A stretch of DNA of 6,800 nucleotides from the NCBI GenBank assembly GCA_003644825.1, contig QNDJ01000088.1, positions 1 to 6,800 of the forward strand, read 5' to 3'. Under the pieces are notes generated by a model. It had not been told where the DNA came from, searched no databases, and worked only from the letters and a program-made list of their open reading frames with translations. Both the position numbers and the translations under genes were made by a program. Origin of the DNA: Candidatus Zhuqueibacterota bacterium (lineage in GTDB: Bacteria > SM23-31 > B21-G16). Shown here one piece after another: positions 1-6,495 of this stretch; positions within the stretch are counted from its first letter, which is position 1; the number at the start of each line of letters is the position of its first letter.

Positions 1-379
1 ACTTCTTCTTTAATTCTCTTATCTTATCTATGGGAATAGAAGTTGATTTTGGAAATGAAAATCCTCTATATGGTTCTTTTATCAATTCAATATGAAATTT
101 ATAAATTTCATCAGATTTCATTTTTCCATAGACAGGAGCAATAAAGTTAAGATTCGGATGTTCCATCTTATCAAACTTTATACAATCCGGGCACCTGCCA
201 CAATAATTGAACTCTTCCTTATTACATATAAGAACCTTTGCCAACTCTAAAGCAAATGTCAGTTTTCCCGTTCCTTCTTCCCCATAAAAAAGATAAGCAT
301 GTGCAAACCTATCTTTTTCATATATTTTTTTAAAAAAATCTACTATTTTCTTCTGCCCTATCAGATTTTCAAACGCCAT
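1..379 (-). CDS. holB: DNA polymerase III delta' subunit, N-terminal part (truncated by window edge)
   Basis: Delta' is a subunit of the clamp-loader complex that opens and places the sliding clamp during replication. Reading from the ATG at 379 toward position 1 gives 126 open codons with no stop, so the gene continues beyond the left edge. Visible landmarks are an N-terminal FENLIGQ segment (residues 3-9), an AHAYLF strand (26-31), a P-loop-like GEEGTGK (33-39), a four-Cys zinc site (Cys52, Cys60, Cys63, Cys66), HPN (74-76) and IPIDKIREL (115-123). The P-loop Lys is followed by Leu40 instead of Ser/Thr, which fits delta', often a non-hydrolysing subunit, better than DnaX. The HPN and IDKIREL segments also follow the delta' pattern. 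The start overlaps the uvrB end by 11 nt, with a GAGGA site 11 nt upstream inside uvrB. Main alternative is another clamp-loader AAA+ protein such as DnaX, less likely. Confidence 0.88.
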   Translation of the reverse strand, partial: MAFENLIGQKKIVDFFKKIYEKDRFAHAYLFYGEEGTGKLTFALELAKVLICNKEEFNYCGRCPDCIKFDKMEHPNLNFIAPVYGKMKSDEIYKFHIELIKEPYRGFSFPKSTSIPIDKIRELKKK

Positions 380-2381
380 TTTTAGAATTTTCCTCTTCGA
401 CTAATTCTTTAATTTTCTGGATCTGGTCTCTAATTTCAGCTGCTCTTTCAAATTCCAGATTTTTAGCTGCTTTATGCATTTCGTTTTCCAGTTTTTCTAT
501 GACTTCTAATTTATCAATATTCGAAAAATAATCAATATCTATTTTCTCTCGAAGGGTTGTTCTTAACTGTTTACTCTCTGAAACTGATGCCGTCAGAAGA
601 ACTTCTTCAACAGTTTTATATATCGATTTTGGCTTAATATTGTTTTTTTCATTATATTCTTTTTGAATAATTCTTCTTCTTTCTGTTTCTTTTATAACCT
701 TTTCCATAGAATCTGTAATTGTATCGGCATATAATATCACCTTTCCATTAATATTTCTTGCTGCTCTTCCTGCAATTTGCATTAAAGACCTTTCAGAACG
801 CAAAAAACCTTCTTTATCTGCATCAAGAATTGCTACAAGTGAAACCTCGGGTAAATCAAGTCCTTCTCTCAGTAAATTAATTCCAACAAGTACATCAAAT
901 TCGTGAAGCCTTAAATCCCTTAAAATTTCCACCCTGTTTAGAGCTTCTATCTCTGAGTGAAGAAATCTTACCTTTATACCCATATTCTGTAAATATTCTG
1001 TTAAATCCTCAGACATTCTCTTGGTTAGGGTCAAAACGAGGGTTCTTTCTCCTGCTTCAACCCTTTTTCTTATCTCTTCAATTAAATCATCGATTTGACC
1101 TTTAACAGGTTTAACTACAATTTCAGGGTCCATCAAGCCCGTTGGTCTTATTATCTGTTCTACTATTACCCCATTTGAGCGGTTTAGTTCAAAATCTGCC
1201 GGTGTAGCCGATACAAAAATTACCTTATGAATAAGTGACTCGAATTCATCAAAGTAAAGTGGTCTATTATCAAGAGCAGATGGAAGCCTGAAACCATATT
1301 CAACCAAAGTCTCCTTTCTGGACCTATCCCCGGCAAACATCCCTCTTATCTGTGGGATTGTAACATGAGACTCGTCAATAAACATTAAATATTCGTCCGG
1401 GAAATAGTCAATCAGAGTATAGGGTCTCTGTCCTGGCTTTCTTCCCGAAAGATACCTTGAATAATTTTCAATACCCTGACAGTATCCCAGCTCCTGCATC
1501 ATTTCAAGGTCAAAGTTTGTTCTCTGTTCAAGCCTTTGAGCCTCGAGTAATTTATTCTGATTTCTTAACTCGTCCAGCCTTTCTCTTAATTCTTTTCTAA
1601 TCTCCACAATAGCTCTTTCCAGCTTTTCATAGGTTGTTACAAAATGTTTTGCAGGATAAATAAAAACTTCATTTAATTCTTCAAGAACCTCACCATTAAC
1701 AGCATCTATTTTTGTAATTCTCTCAATCTCATCACCAAAAAGTTCAACCCTCACAGGATAATCTTCATAAGCCGGGAAAACCTCTATAACATCACCCTTT
1801 GCTCTAAATACACCCCTGAAAAAATCCATATCATTCCGAACATAATAAATGTCAATTAACTTATGAAGTAGTTTATTCCTCTCGATTTCATCACCCTTTT
1901 TAAGGACAAGATGCAATGCCTGATAGTCTTCAGGTGAACCTAAACCATAGATACACGATACTGAAGCTACCACAATTACATCGTTCCTTTCAAGAAGGGA
2001 ACTCGTTGCTTTAAGCCTTAATCTATCAATCTCCTCATTTACAGAAGTGTCCTTTTCTATATATGTGTCTGTAACAGGAATGTATGCTTCAGGCTGATAG
2101 TAATCATAATAACTGATAAAGTATTCAACAGCATTTTCAGGAAAAAAACTCTTGAATTCCCCATAAAGTTGAGCAGCAAGAGTTTTATTGTGAGAAATAA
2201 CAAGAGTTGGCAGACCAACATTTTGAATAACATTTGCCATTGTAAATGTTTTTCCTGAACCTGTTACTCCAAGCAGGGTCTGATATTTTTCTCCTTTCAA
2301 TATCCCTTCTGTAAGTTCTTTTATTGCCTTTGGCTGGTCACCTCTTGGAATATAATTTGATTTAAGTTTAAATACTGCCAT
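369..2381 (-). CDS. uvrB: UvrABC system protein B, excision repair helicase
   Basis: UvrB is the damage-verifying subunit of nucleotide excision repair. UvrA loads it, it probes one strand with its beta-hairpin, and it recruits UvrC for incision. The 670-residue protein is full length for the family (E. coli UvrB is 673). Motifs in order are Walker A GVTGSGKT (38-45), beta-hairpin [12 protein letters not shown] (91-102), GIENYSR (303-309), Walker B DESH (336-339), VSATP (390-394), LTLTKRM (450-456), [13 protein letters not shown] (500-512), helicase motif [11 protein letters not shown] (535-543) and a C-terminal UVR domain (about 627-662) that contacts UvrA/UvrC. No key residue is missing. 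The ATG at 2381 is preceded by AAGGA with a 4-nt spacer and lies 12 nt after the PHP gene stop. The 3' end overlaps holB by 11 nt. In many bacteria uvrB is under SOS control, but here it is embedded in the operon with no space for a promoter or LexA box directly upstream. Confidence 0.98.
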   Translation of the reverse strand: MAVFKLKSNYIPRGDQPKAIKELTEGILKGEKYQTLLGVTGSGKTFTMANVIQNVGLPTLVISHNKTLAAQLYGEFKSFFPENAVEYFISYYDYYQPEAYIPVTDTYIEKDTSVNEEIDRLRLKATSSLLERNDVIVVASVSCIYGLGSPEDYQALHLVLKKGDEIERNKLLHKLIDIYYVRNDMDFFRGVFRAKGDVIEVFPAYEDYPVRVELFGDEIERITKIDAVNGEVLEELNEVFIYPAKHFVTTYEKLERAIVEIRKELRERLDELRNQNKLLEAQRLEQRTNFDLEMMQELGYCQGIENYSRYLSGRKPGQRPYTLIDYFPDEYLMFIDESHVTIPQIRGMFAGDRSRKETLVEYGFRLPSALDNRPLYFDEFESLIHKVIFVSATPADFELNRSNGVIVEQIIRPTGLMDPEIVVKPVKGQIDDLIEEIRKRVEAGERTLVLTLTKRMSEDLTEYLQNMGIKVRFLHSEIEALNRVEILRDLRLHEFDVLVGINLLREGLDLPEVSLVAILDADKEGFLRSERSLMQIAGRAARNINGKVILYADTITDSMEKVIKETERRRIIQKEYNEKNNIKPKSIYKTVEEVLLTASVSESKQLRTTLREKIDIDYFSNIDKLEVIEKLENEMHKAAKNLEFERAAEIRDQIQKIKELVEEENSKNGV
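391..395 (-). promoter_or_regulatory. Shine-Dalgarno site for holB, inside uvrB
   Basis: On the minus strand GAGGA lies 11 nt before the holB ATG at 379, inside the last codons of uvrB. The spacing is slightly long. The ATG itself overlaps the uvrB stop region, so holB translation is probably coupled to ribosomes finishing uvrB. The position is seen in sequence; coupling is inferred. Confidence 0.55.
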
Positions 2382-2393
2382 TCAATCCTTTAT

Positions 2394-3575
2394 TCAGTCT
2401 TTTATAACAAAAATAGGGTTTGAATAAATCCAGGGTCTTTCTTTTTTTCTTATAAAAGGAAAAACCCTTCTCAACTGATATATTTCTACTCTGTAGTTTC
2501 CCGGTTCATCTGTTTTATAGGTCAACTTTCCTTTTTCAGCCATTTTTACAATTTTTCCATTTTTCAACAACTTTATTCTCACATCGGAAGTGTCGGGTGA
2601 TAAAACAACAAAATTTATAAAACTATCAATTTTTACATTATCCCCCATATAAAAAAATCTGTTTTCTTTTACAGCATAAAAAGAAAACCCCCTTGTATTA
2701 CAATATCCATCAATTCCAACATAGCATCTACCATTTTTTAATGAATTCAAAACCAAATTTCTGTCGGTTGCCAGGTCTCCTGTAAAATCTTCATTTATAA
2801 GTAAATGGGTTCTTATCATTTTAAAAGAACTATAATAAGATGGAAATTTAATCTTTCTATTATCACTAATTTTAATATTTGCGTGAGCATCTGTGCTACC
2901 AATAATAAAAACTTTTCTTGATTCAAGAAGTTTATCCCAGATATTTAACGCCCTTTCAGGTGTATCCATTAAAATATTCAAATATGAACTAAAAAAAATG
3001 GCTCCCCCTAAAGCTTCAACTAACTCCAGAACGTTATCATTTCTCCATTCTGAATCTCCATTTACTAATTCTAATCCATTATACCTTCCGAAGTTCCAAT
3101 TGGTTACAGGATTTTTAGGATGAAAAGGATGGGCAAGATAAATCAATGCCTGAGAAGAGTAATTAATTAAATATTTAAAAAGAGTATCAACTCGAAGATT
3201 TGTTATAATTGTATCTTCCGGTAAAATTAAAAGATGCCCAACCGGTGAAGACAACTCCATACCAATAAGAATTAAAGTTCCATCATAATACCTCTCTTTC
3301 CCATCATAATAAGCTTTCCAGGTATTGTGGTCAGAAATTATTAGAAAATCTGCTTTTACTTTTTTTGCAACCTCCGATAACTCTTTAAAAGTCCCGCTGC
3401 CATCTGAATAAACCGTATGAATGTGAATTACACCGGATTTATCTACAAAATTCTTAGAATTTATGGAAATATCAGGTGGAATATATCTCTCCTGATAATT
3501 ATCTAAAACAATTATGAGGACAAAAATTAAAGGAATAAAAATCCATAAAAGCTTTTTATTTATATAAATTCGCAA
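2394..3575 (-). CDS. Membrane-anchored PHP-domain metallohydrolase (CehA/McbA-like)
   Basis: PHP-domain proteins are multi-metal phosphoesterases or hydrolases; the substrate here is unknown. The 393-residue protein starts with a short Lys-containing head (Lys7-Lys8) and one hydrophobic segment (about residues 9-24). No lipobox Cys is seen near it, suggesting an N-in signal anchor with the enzyme outside the cytoplasmic membrane. The PHP metal-site series looks complete: HIHTVYSDG (51-59), SDHN (81-84), Glu107, His114, AHPFHP (148-153) and STDAH (228-232). From about residue 300 to the end is a beta-rich tail with LLKNGK and EPGNYRVEIY, resembling an Ig-like or CehA-type C-terminal domain. 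The start is TTG at 3575. The frame is closed by TAA four codons upstream, and no ATG, GTG or TTG occurs through the hydrophobic segment, so any later start would lose the anchor. It overlaps hldC by 20 nt. The neighbouring heptose genes hint at an envelope role, which is inference only. Confidence 0.85.
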   Translation of the reverse strand: MRIYINKKLLWIFIPLIFVLIIVLDNYQERYIPPDISINSKNFVDKSGVIHIHTVYSDGSGTFKELSEVAKKVKADFLIISDHNTWKAYYDGKERYYDGTLILIGMELSSPVGHLLILPEDTIITNLRVDTLFKYLINYSSQALIYLAHPFHPKNPVTNWNFGRYNGLELVNGDSEWRNDNVLELVEALGGAIFFSSYLNILMDTPERALNIWDKLLESRKVFIIGSTDAHANIKISDNRKIKFPSYYSSFKMIRTHLLINEDFTGDLATDRNLVLNSLKNGRCYVGIDGYCNTRGFSFYAVKENRFFYMGDNVKIDSFINFVVLSPDTSDVRIKLLKNGKIVKMAEKGKLTYKTDEPGNYRVEIYQLRRVFPFIRKKERPWIYSNPIFVIKD

Positions 3576-4032
3576 TTTTCCTGATTAAATTTCTTGTAGA
3601 CTTCCCTTTAACCATAGGAATAGTCAAAACTTTGCCGCCAGAATTAAAAACTGTTTCTCTACCAACTATTTCATTTATTTTATATTCGGCACCCTTAACA
3701 AGAATATCTGGAACCAGAGATTCAATTAACTTTTGCGGTGTATCTTCTTCAAATATACACACAACATCAACACCAACAATATGAGACAGTATATAAGCTC
3801 TGTCCTCCTGGGGCATTATTGGTCTATTTTTACCTTTAAGTCTTTTTACAGACTCATCACTATTTAAACCAACTATAAGAATATCGCCCAATTCTTTCGC
3901 TTTTTGAAGATACTCGATATGGCCTCTATGGACAATATCAAAACAACCGTTGGTAAACACAACCTTCTTCTTTTTCTTTTTCATCTGTTTTACATAGGAA
4001 ATTGCTTCATCAATGGAAAGAATTTTACCCAA
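3556..4032 (-). CDS. hldC: D-glycero-beta-D-manno-heptose 1-phosphate adenylyltransferase (stand-alone HldE domain II)
   Basis: This enzyme joins heptose-1-phosphate and ATP to give ADP-D-glycero-D-manno-heptose, the last step before epimerisation in lipopolysaccharide core heptose supply. The 158-residue length matches the stand-alone RfaE2/HldC form. It is a cytidylyltransferase-fold protein with FTNGCFDIVHRGH (26-38, containing the HxGH nucleotide-binding motif), GLNSDESVKRLKG (55-67), the DxLVKGAEY region (109-117), VGRE (123-126) and KSTRNLI (144-150) near the end. The start is TTG at 4032, chosen because a strong GAGGAGA site sits 7 nt upstream. The first in-frame ATG is codon 17, has no visible ribosome site and would remove the normal N-terminal helix. 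The kinase gene immediately upstream is in the same reading frame, 12 nt away. The 3' end overlaps the PHP gene by 20 nt. A lysine run (18-23) precedes the first strand. Confidence 0.93.
   Translation of the reverse strand: MGKILSIDEAISYVKQMKKKKKKVVFTNGCFDIVHRGHIEYLQKAKELGDILIVGLNSDESVKRLKGKNRPIMPQEDRAYILSHIVGVDVVCIFEEDTPQKLIESLVPDILVKGAEYKINEIVGRETVFNSGGKVLTIPMVKGKSTRNLIRKIANLYK
3579..3582 (-). promoter_or_regulatory. Short-spaced Shine-Dalgarno site for the PHP gene's TTG start
   Basis: On the minus strand AGGA ends only 3 nt before the TTG at 3575, a tight spacing. The site lies inside hldC, whose stop is 20 nt downstream of the TTG. A weak site plus a TTG start suggests low-level or coupled translation. 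It supports this start because no other usual start codon keeps the hydrophobic N-terminus. Confidence 0.45.
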
Positions 4033-4039
4033 ATCTTTC

Positions 4040-4046
4040 TCTCCTC
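4040..4046 (-). promoter_or_regulatory. Strong Shine-Dalgarno site for hldC, overlapping the hldA stop
   Basis: On the minus strand GAGGAGA lies 7 nt before the TTG at 4032 and shares bases with the TGA stop of hldA (4045-4047). This is the best ribosome site in the window. It is the main reason to treat hldC as separately initiated at TTG rather than as a readthrough product of hldA. Confidence 0.8.
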
Positions 4047-5040
4047 AATCGAAATTCACAGAAAAAGCGTTTATCAATTTTTCTTTTTCTACTGGAACTA
4101 TTCCCACCTCACCACATACCACTCCTGCAGCATAATTAGCAATTGTAGCGGCTTCAATAACATCTCCACCTGCAAGTATAATCGAAGTTAAAGTGCTGAT
4201 TACTGTATCTCCGGCTCCTGATACATCGTGAACTTCTCTGGCTCTCGTTGAAACATTAATAAATTCTCCATTCTCAGTAAAAAGAGACATACCCTTTTCA
4301 CCTCTGGTTATCAAAACATTTTTACAATTAAGTCTCTGCCTTATTAAGTTCCCTGCTATTTTTAACCTTTCAGGAGAATCAATTTTGAACCCCAATACTG
4401 ATTCAGCCTCTCTTTTATTTGGTTTTATAACATAAACATCTTTAAACTCAAAAAAGTTATTAAACTTCGGGTCAACAACTATAATTCTCTGCCATTTCTT
4501 TGTCTCATAAATAATCTCTGTAATTAAATTTTTACTTAATACTCCCTTATTATAATCCTGTAAAATTATTCCATCTACTTCACCAATTTTCTTTTTAAAA
4601 ATCTCCACAACTTTTTCACAGGTATTCTCATCTATATCATCTTTTAACTCTCTATCTGTTCTTACAATATGCTGTCCGTGAGCTATAACCCTTGTTTTTA
4701 TAGTAGTTGGTCGGGTTTCATCTACTATAATTCCTTCCTGGTCAAGGTTTTTCTCTTTCATTATATCAAGGAGTATTTTCCCTGAATTGTCATTCCCGAT
4801 AACACCTATTAAAACAGGAATTCCACCCAGACTTAATATATTGTTGCCTACATTTGCTGCTCCACCTAATCTGTAAGACTCATTTTCAATATCTACAACT
4901 GGAACAGGTGCCTCAGGAGATATCCTTGCAACTGAACCCCAAAGATAGTGGTCAAGCATTAAATCTCCTATAACCGCTATTTTAATTCCTTCTATAGAGT
5001 TAATTAAACTGTTAAATCTATCCTTGTTTATTTTTTTCAT
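4045..5040 (-). CDS. hldA: D-glycero-beta-D-manno-heptose-7-phosphate kinase (stand-alone HldE domain I)
   Basis: This PfkB/ribokinase-family kinase phosphorylates heptose-7-phosphate at C1 to the 1,7-bisphosphate in ADP-heptose synthesis. Numbering from the ATG at 5046, it shows GDLMLDHYLWG (27-37), ISPEAPVPVV (42-51), RLGGAANV (59-66), DYNKGVLS (164-171), DPKF (192-195), KPNKREAE (208-215), TRGEKG (247-252) and the anion-hole GAGDT (277-281) with catalytic Asp280. Length (331-333) matches the kinase half of E. coli HldE. Two ATGs are possible. The one at 5046 overlaps the rtcB stop by 4 nt but abuts the AAAGGG site with no spacer. The one at 5040 (codon 3) has a 6-nt spacer and is preferred here, though the longer form cannot be excluded. 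The stop is followed 12 nt later by hldC in the same frame. The 7-phosphatase (GmhB) and epimerase (HldD) of the pathway are not in this window. Confidence 0.94.
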   Translation of the reverse strand: MKKINKDRFNSLINSIEGIKIAVIGDLMLDHYLWGSVARISPEAPVPVVDIENESYRLGGAANVGNNILSLGGIPVLIGVIGNDNSGKILLDIMKEKNLDQEGIIVDETRPTTIKTRVIAHGQHIVRTDRELKDDIDENTCEKVVEIFKKKIGEVDGIILQDYNKGVLSKNLITEIIYETKKWQRIIVVDPKFNNFFEFKDVYVIKPNKREAESVLGFKIDSPERLKIAGNLIRQRLNCKNVLITRGEKGMSLFTENGEFINVSTRAREVHDVSGAGDTVISTLTSIILAGGDVIEAATIANYAAGVVCGEVGIVPVEKEKLINAFSVNFD

Positions 5041-5042
5041 AA

Positions 5043-6485
5043 TCATCCCTTTATAACACCGAGTGGAACTAATTTTGCGACTTTTTCTGATAAGCCAGCT
5101 TTGTGGACAACTTCAACTACATGGTCTATATCCTTATAAGCTTCAGAGGCTTCTTCTTTGAGGGTATTTCTGCCTATACTTCTCACAAAAATACCTCTAT
5201 CTTCAAGTTCTCTACCTATTGCTCTTCCTTTCATTTCTTTAACTGCCTGTCTTCTGCTTAAAACTCTACCAGCACCATGACAGGTTGAACCAAAAGAATG
5301 TTCCACTGCTTTTTTTCCACCAACCATTACATAAGATGCCCTTCCCATATCACCTGGAATTATCACCGGCAAACCTATTTTTTTATAAATATCTGGAACA
5401 AGATAATGATTTTCAGGATAAGAACGCGTCGCTCCTTTTCTATGGATACAGATTGTTTTCATTTTACCATCAATATTATGTTTTTCAATTTTAGCAATAT
5501 TATGGGTATTATCATATAGAAGATTCATACCAAGATTTTCGGCACTTCTATTAAAAAATTTTTCAAAAACCTCCCTTACCCAGTGCATAATAATCTGACG
5601 GTTTGCCCAGGCATAGTTTGCTGCTCCCCTCATAGCAGAGAGATACCTCTGTCCTTCTGGCGATTTTATAGGTGCACAGGCTAGCTGTCTATCAGGTAAT
5701 TCTATCTTATATTTTCCCATTACACTACCCATCAGAGAAAGATAATCATCACAAACCTGATAACCAAGTCCTCTCGAACCTGAATGAATCATTATACAGA
5801 CCTGTTCCCTGAATAGACCCAAATGACTTGCTTTTTTCTCATCATAAATTTCAACAACTTTCTGGATTTCGAGAAAATGATTACCAGAACCAAGGGTACC
5901 CAGCTGGTCTCTCCCTCGTTCCAATGCTCTTTTACTTAAATTATCAGGATTAGCCCCGTCCATTTTACCGAAATCTTCTGTAGCATTAATGTCATCCTGC
6001 CAACCAAAACCCTCCTTAACAGCCCAGCTACTTCCTTCAATTAAAACTTTCCTTTCATCACTTTTAGATATTTTCAATTTTCCACCCCTTCCAACACCAC
6101 AAGGTATGCTCGAAAACAAATTATTAACCAGACTCTTTAAATGATTAATAACTTCTGATGCAATAAGATTTGTCTTTACCATTCTGACTCCACAATTAAT
6201 ATCATAGCCAACACCACCAGGAGATATAACTCCCTCTTCAACATCCACACCAACTACCCCACCAATAGGTAAACCATATCCCCAGTGCACATCAGGCATA
6301 GCCATTGAATACTTCAGTATACCCGGAAGATGTGCCGCATTCTTAATCTGCATTCCTGTTTCCTCCACCTGAACCTGTTTTAACAGTATTTCATCAGCAA
6401 AAATTAAACCAGGAACTCGCATATTCCCTTCTCTGGGTATTAACCATCGATACTCATCTATTTTTTCTAATTTTATTTTTCCCAT
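5043..6485 (-). CDS. rtcB: RtcB family RNA-splicing ligase (GTP- and Mn2+-dependent)
   Basis: RtcB joins RNA 2',3'-cyclic phosphate or 3'-phosphate ends to 5'-OH ends through a histidine-GMP intermediate. In archaea and metazoa it ligates tRNA halves; in bacteria it is linked to RNA repair. The 480 residues match the archaeal enzyme almost position for position (P. horikoshii RtcB is 481 by my recollection). Metal and active-site residues are present: MPDVHWGYG (63-71), GGVGYDINCG (90-99, with Asp95 and Cys98), GSGNHFLE (199-206, His203), IHSGSRGLGYQV (233-244, His234), DNTHNIAK (325-332, His328), HRKGATRSYP (348-357), PGDMG (377-381) and the guanylylated His403 in STCHGAGR (400-407). The C-terminus VPLGVIKG is canonical. 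No intein is present. The ATG at 6485 follows AAGGGTG with a 5-nt spacer; that site overlaps the upstream gene's stop. No archease or RtcA gene is visible beside it. Its in vivo RNA substrate in this organism cannot be told from sequence. Confidence 0.97.
   Translation of the reverse strand: MGKIKLEKIDEYRWLIPREGNMRVPGLIFADEILLKQVQVEETGMQIKNAAHLPGILKYSMAMPDVHWGYGLPIGGVVGVDVEEGVISPGGVGYDINCGVRMVKTNLIASEVINHLKSLVNNLFSSIPCGVGRGGKLKISKSDERKVLIEGSSWAVKEGFGWQDDINATEDFGKMDGANPDNLSKRALERGRDQLGTLGSGNHFLEIQKVVEIYDEKKASHLGLFREQVCIMIHSGSRGLGYQVCDDYLSLMGSVMGKYKIELPDRQLACAPIKSPEGQRYLSAMRGAANYAWANRQIIMHWVREVFEKFFNRSAENLGMNLLYDNTHNIAKIEKHNIDGKMKTICIHRKGATRSYPENHYLVPDIYKKIGLPVIIPGDMGRASYVMVGGKKAVEHSFGSTCHGAGRVLSRRQAVKEMKGRAIGRELEDRGIFVRSIGRNTLKEEASEAYKDIDHVVEVVHKAGLSEKVAKLVPLGVIKG
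5047..5052 (-). promoter_or_regulatory. Shine-Dalgarno site deciding the hldA start
   Basis: On the minus strand AAAGGG lies in the last codons of rtcB. It touches the ATG at 5046 directly but is 6 nt from the ATG at 5040, a normal spacing. This favours initiation at 5040, although coupled restarting at the overlapping ATG/TGA (5046-5043) is also possible. Confidence 0.6.
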
Positions 6486-6495
6486 TTTTTCACCC

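Noticed and set aside
320-338. T-run then A-run that could look like a terminator stem
   Set aside because: It lies inside holB and encodes Lys-Lys-Phe-Phe. There is no GC-rich stem and the coding frame reads through it.
2893-3123. Plus-strand open frame of 76 codons opposite the PHP gene
   Set aside because: It lies wholly antisense to a gene with clear family motifs, has no recognisable domain and no independent support.
2394-3575. PHP protein as a DNA-polymerase-associated proofreading domain, given holB and uvrB nearby
   Set aside because: The N-terminal membrane segment and absence of any polymerase domain make a cytoplasmic replication role unlikely.
3959-3985. Pyrimidine-rich run suggesting a simple repeat or slippery site
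   Set aside because: It encodes a lysine run in hldC with mixed AAA and AAG codons. The frame is intact and conserved motifs continue on both sides.
4045-4047. TGA at the hldA end read as a sense codon (alternative genetic code)
   Set aside because: TGA also ends rtcB, the PHP gene and uvrB, each exactly where the family ends and the next gene begins, and Trp uses TGG throughout.
3904-4191. Plus-strand open frame of 95 codons spanning the hldC/hldA junction
   Set aside because: It is antisense to two well-supported enzymes, and its Phe/Ser-rich composition is what the complement of Lys/Glu-rich coding sequence gives.
5285-5519. Two overlapping plus-strand open frames opposite rtcB
   Set aside because: Both are antisense to the conserved C-terminal half of RtcB, and they overlap each other in different frames, as shadows do.
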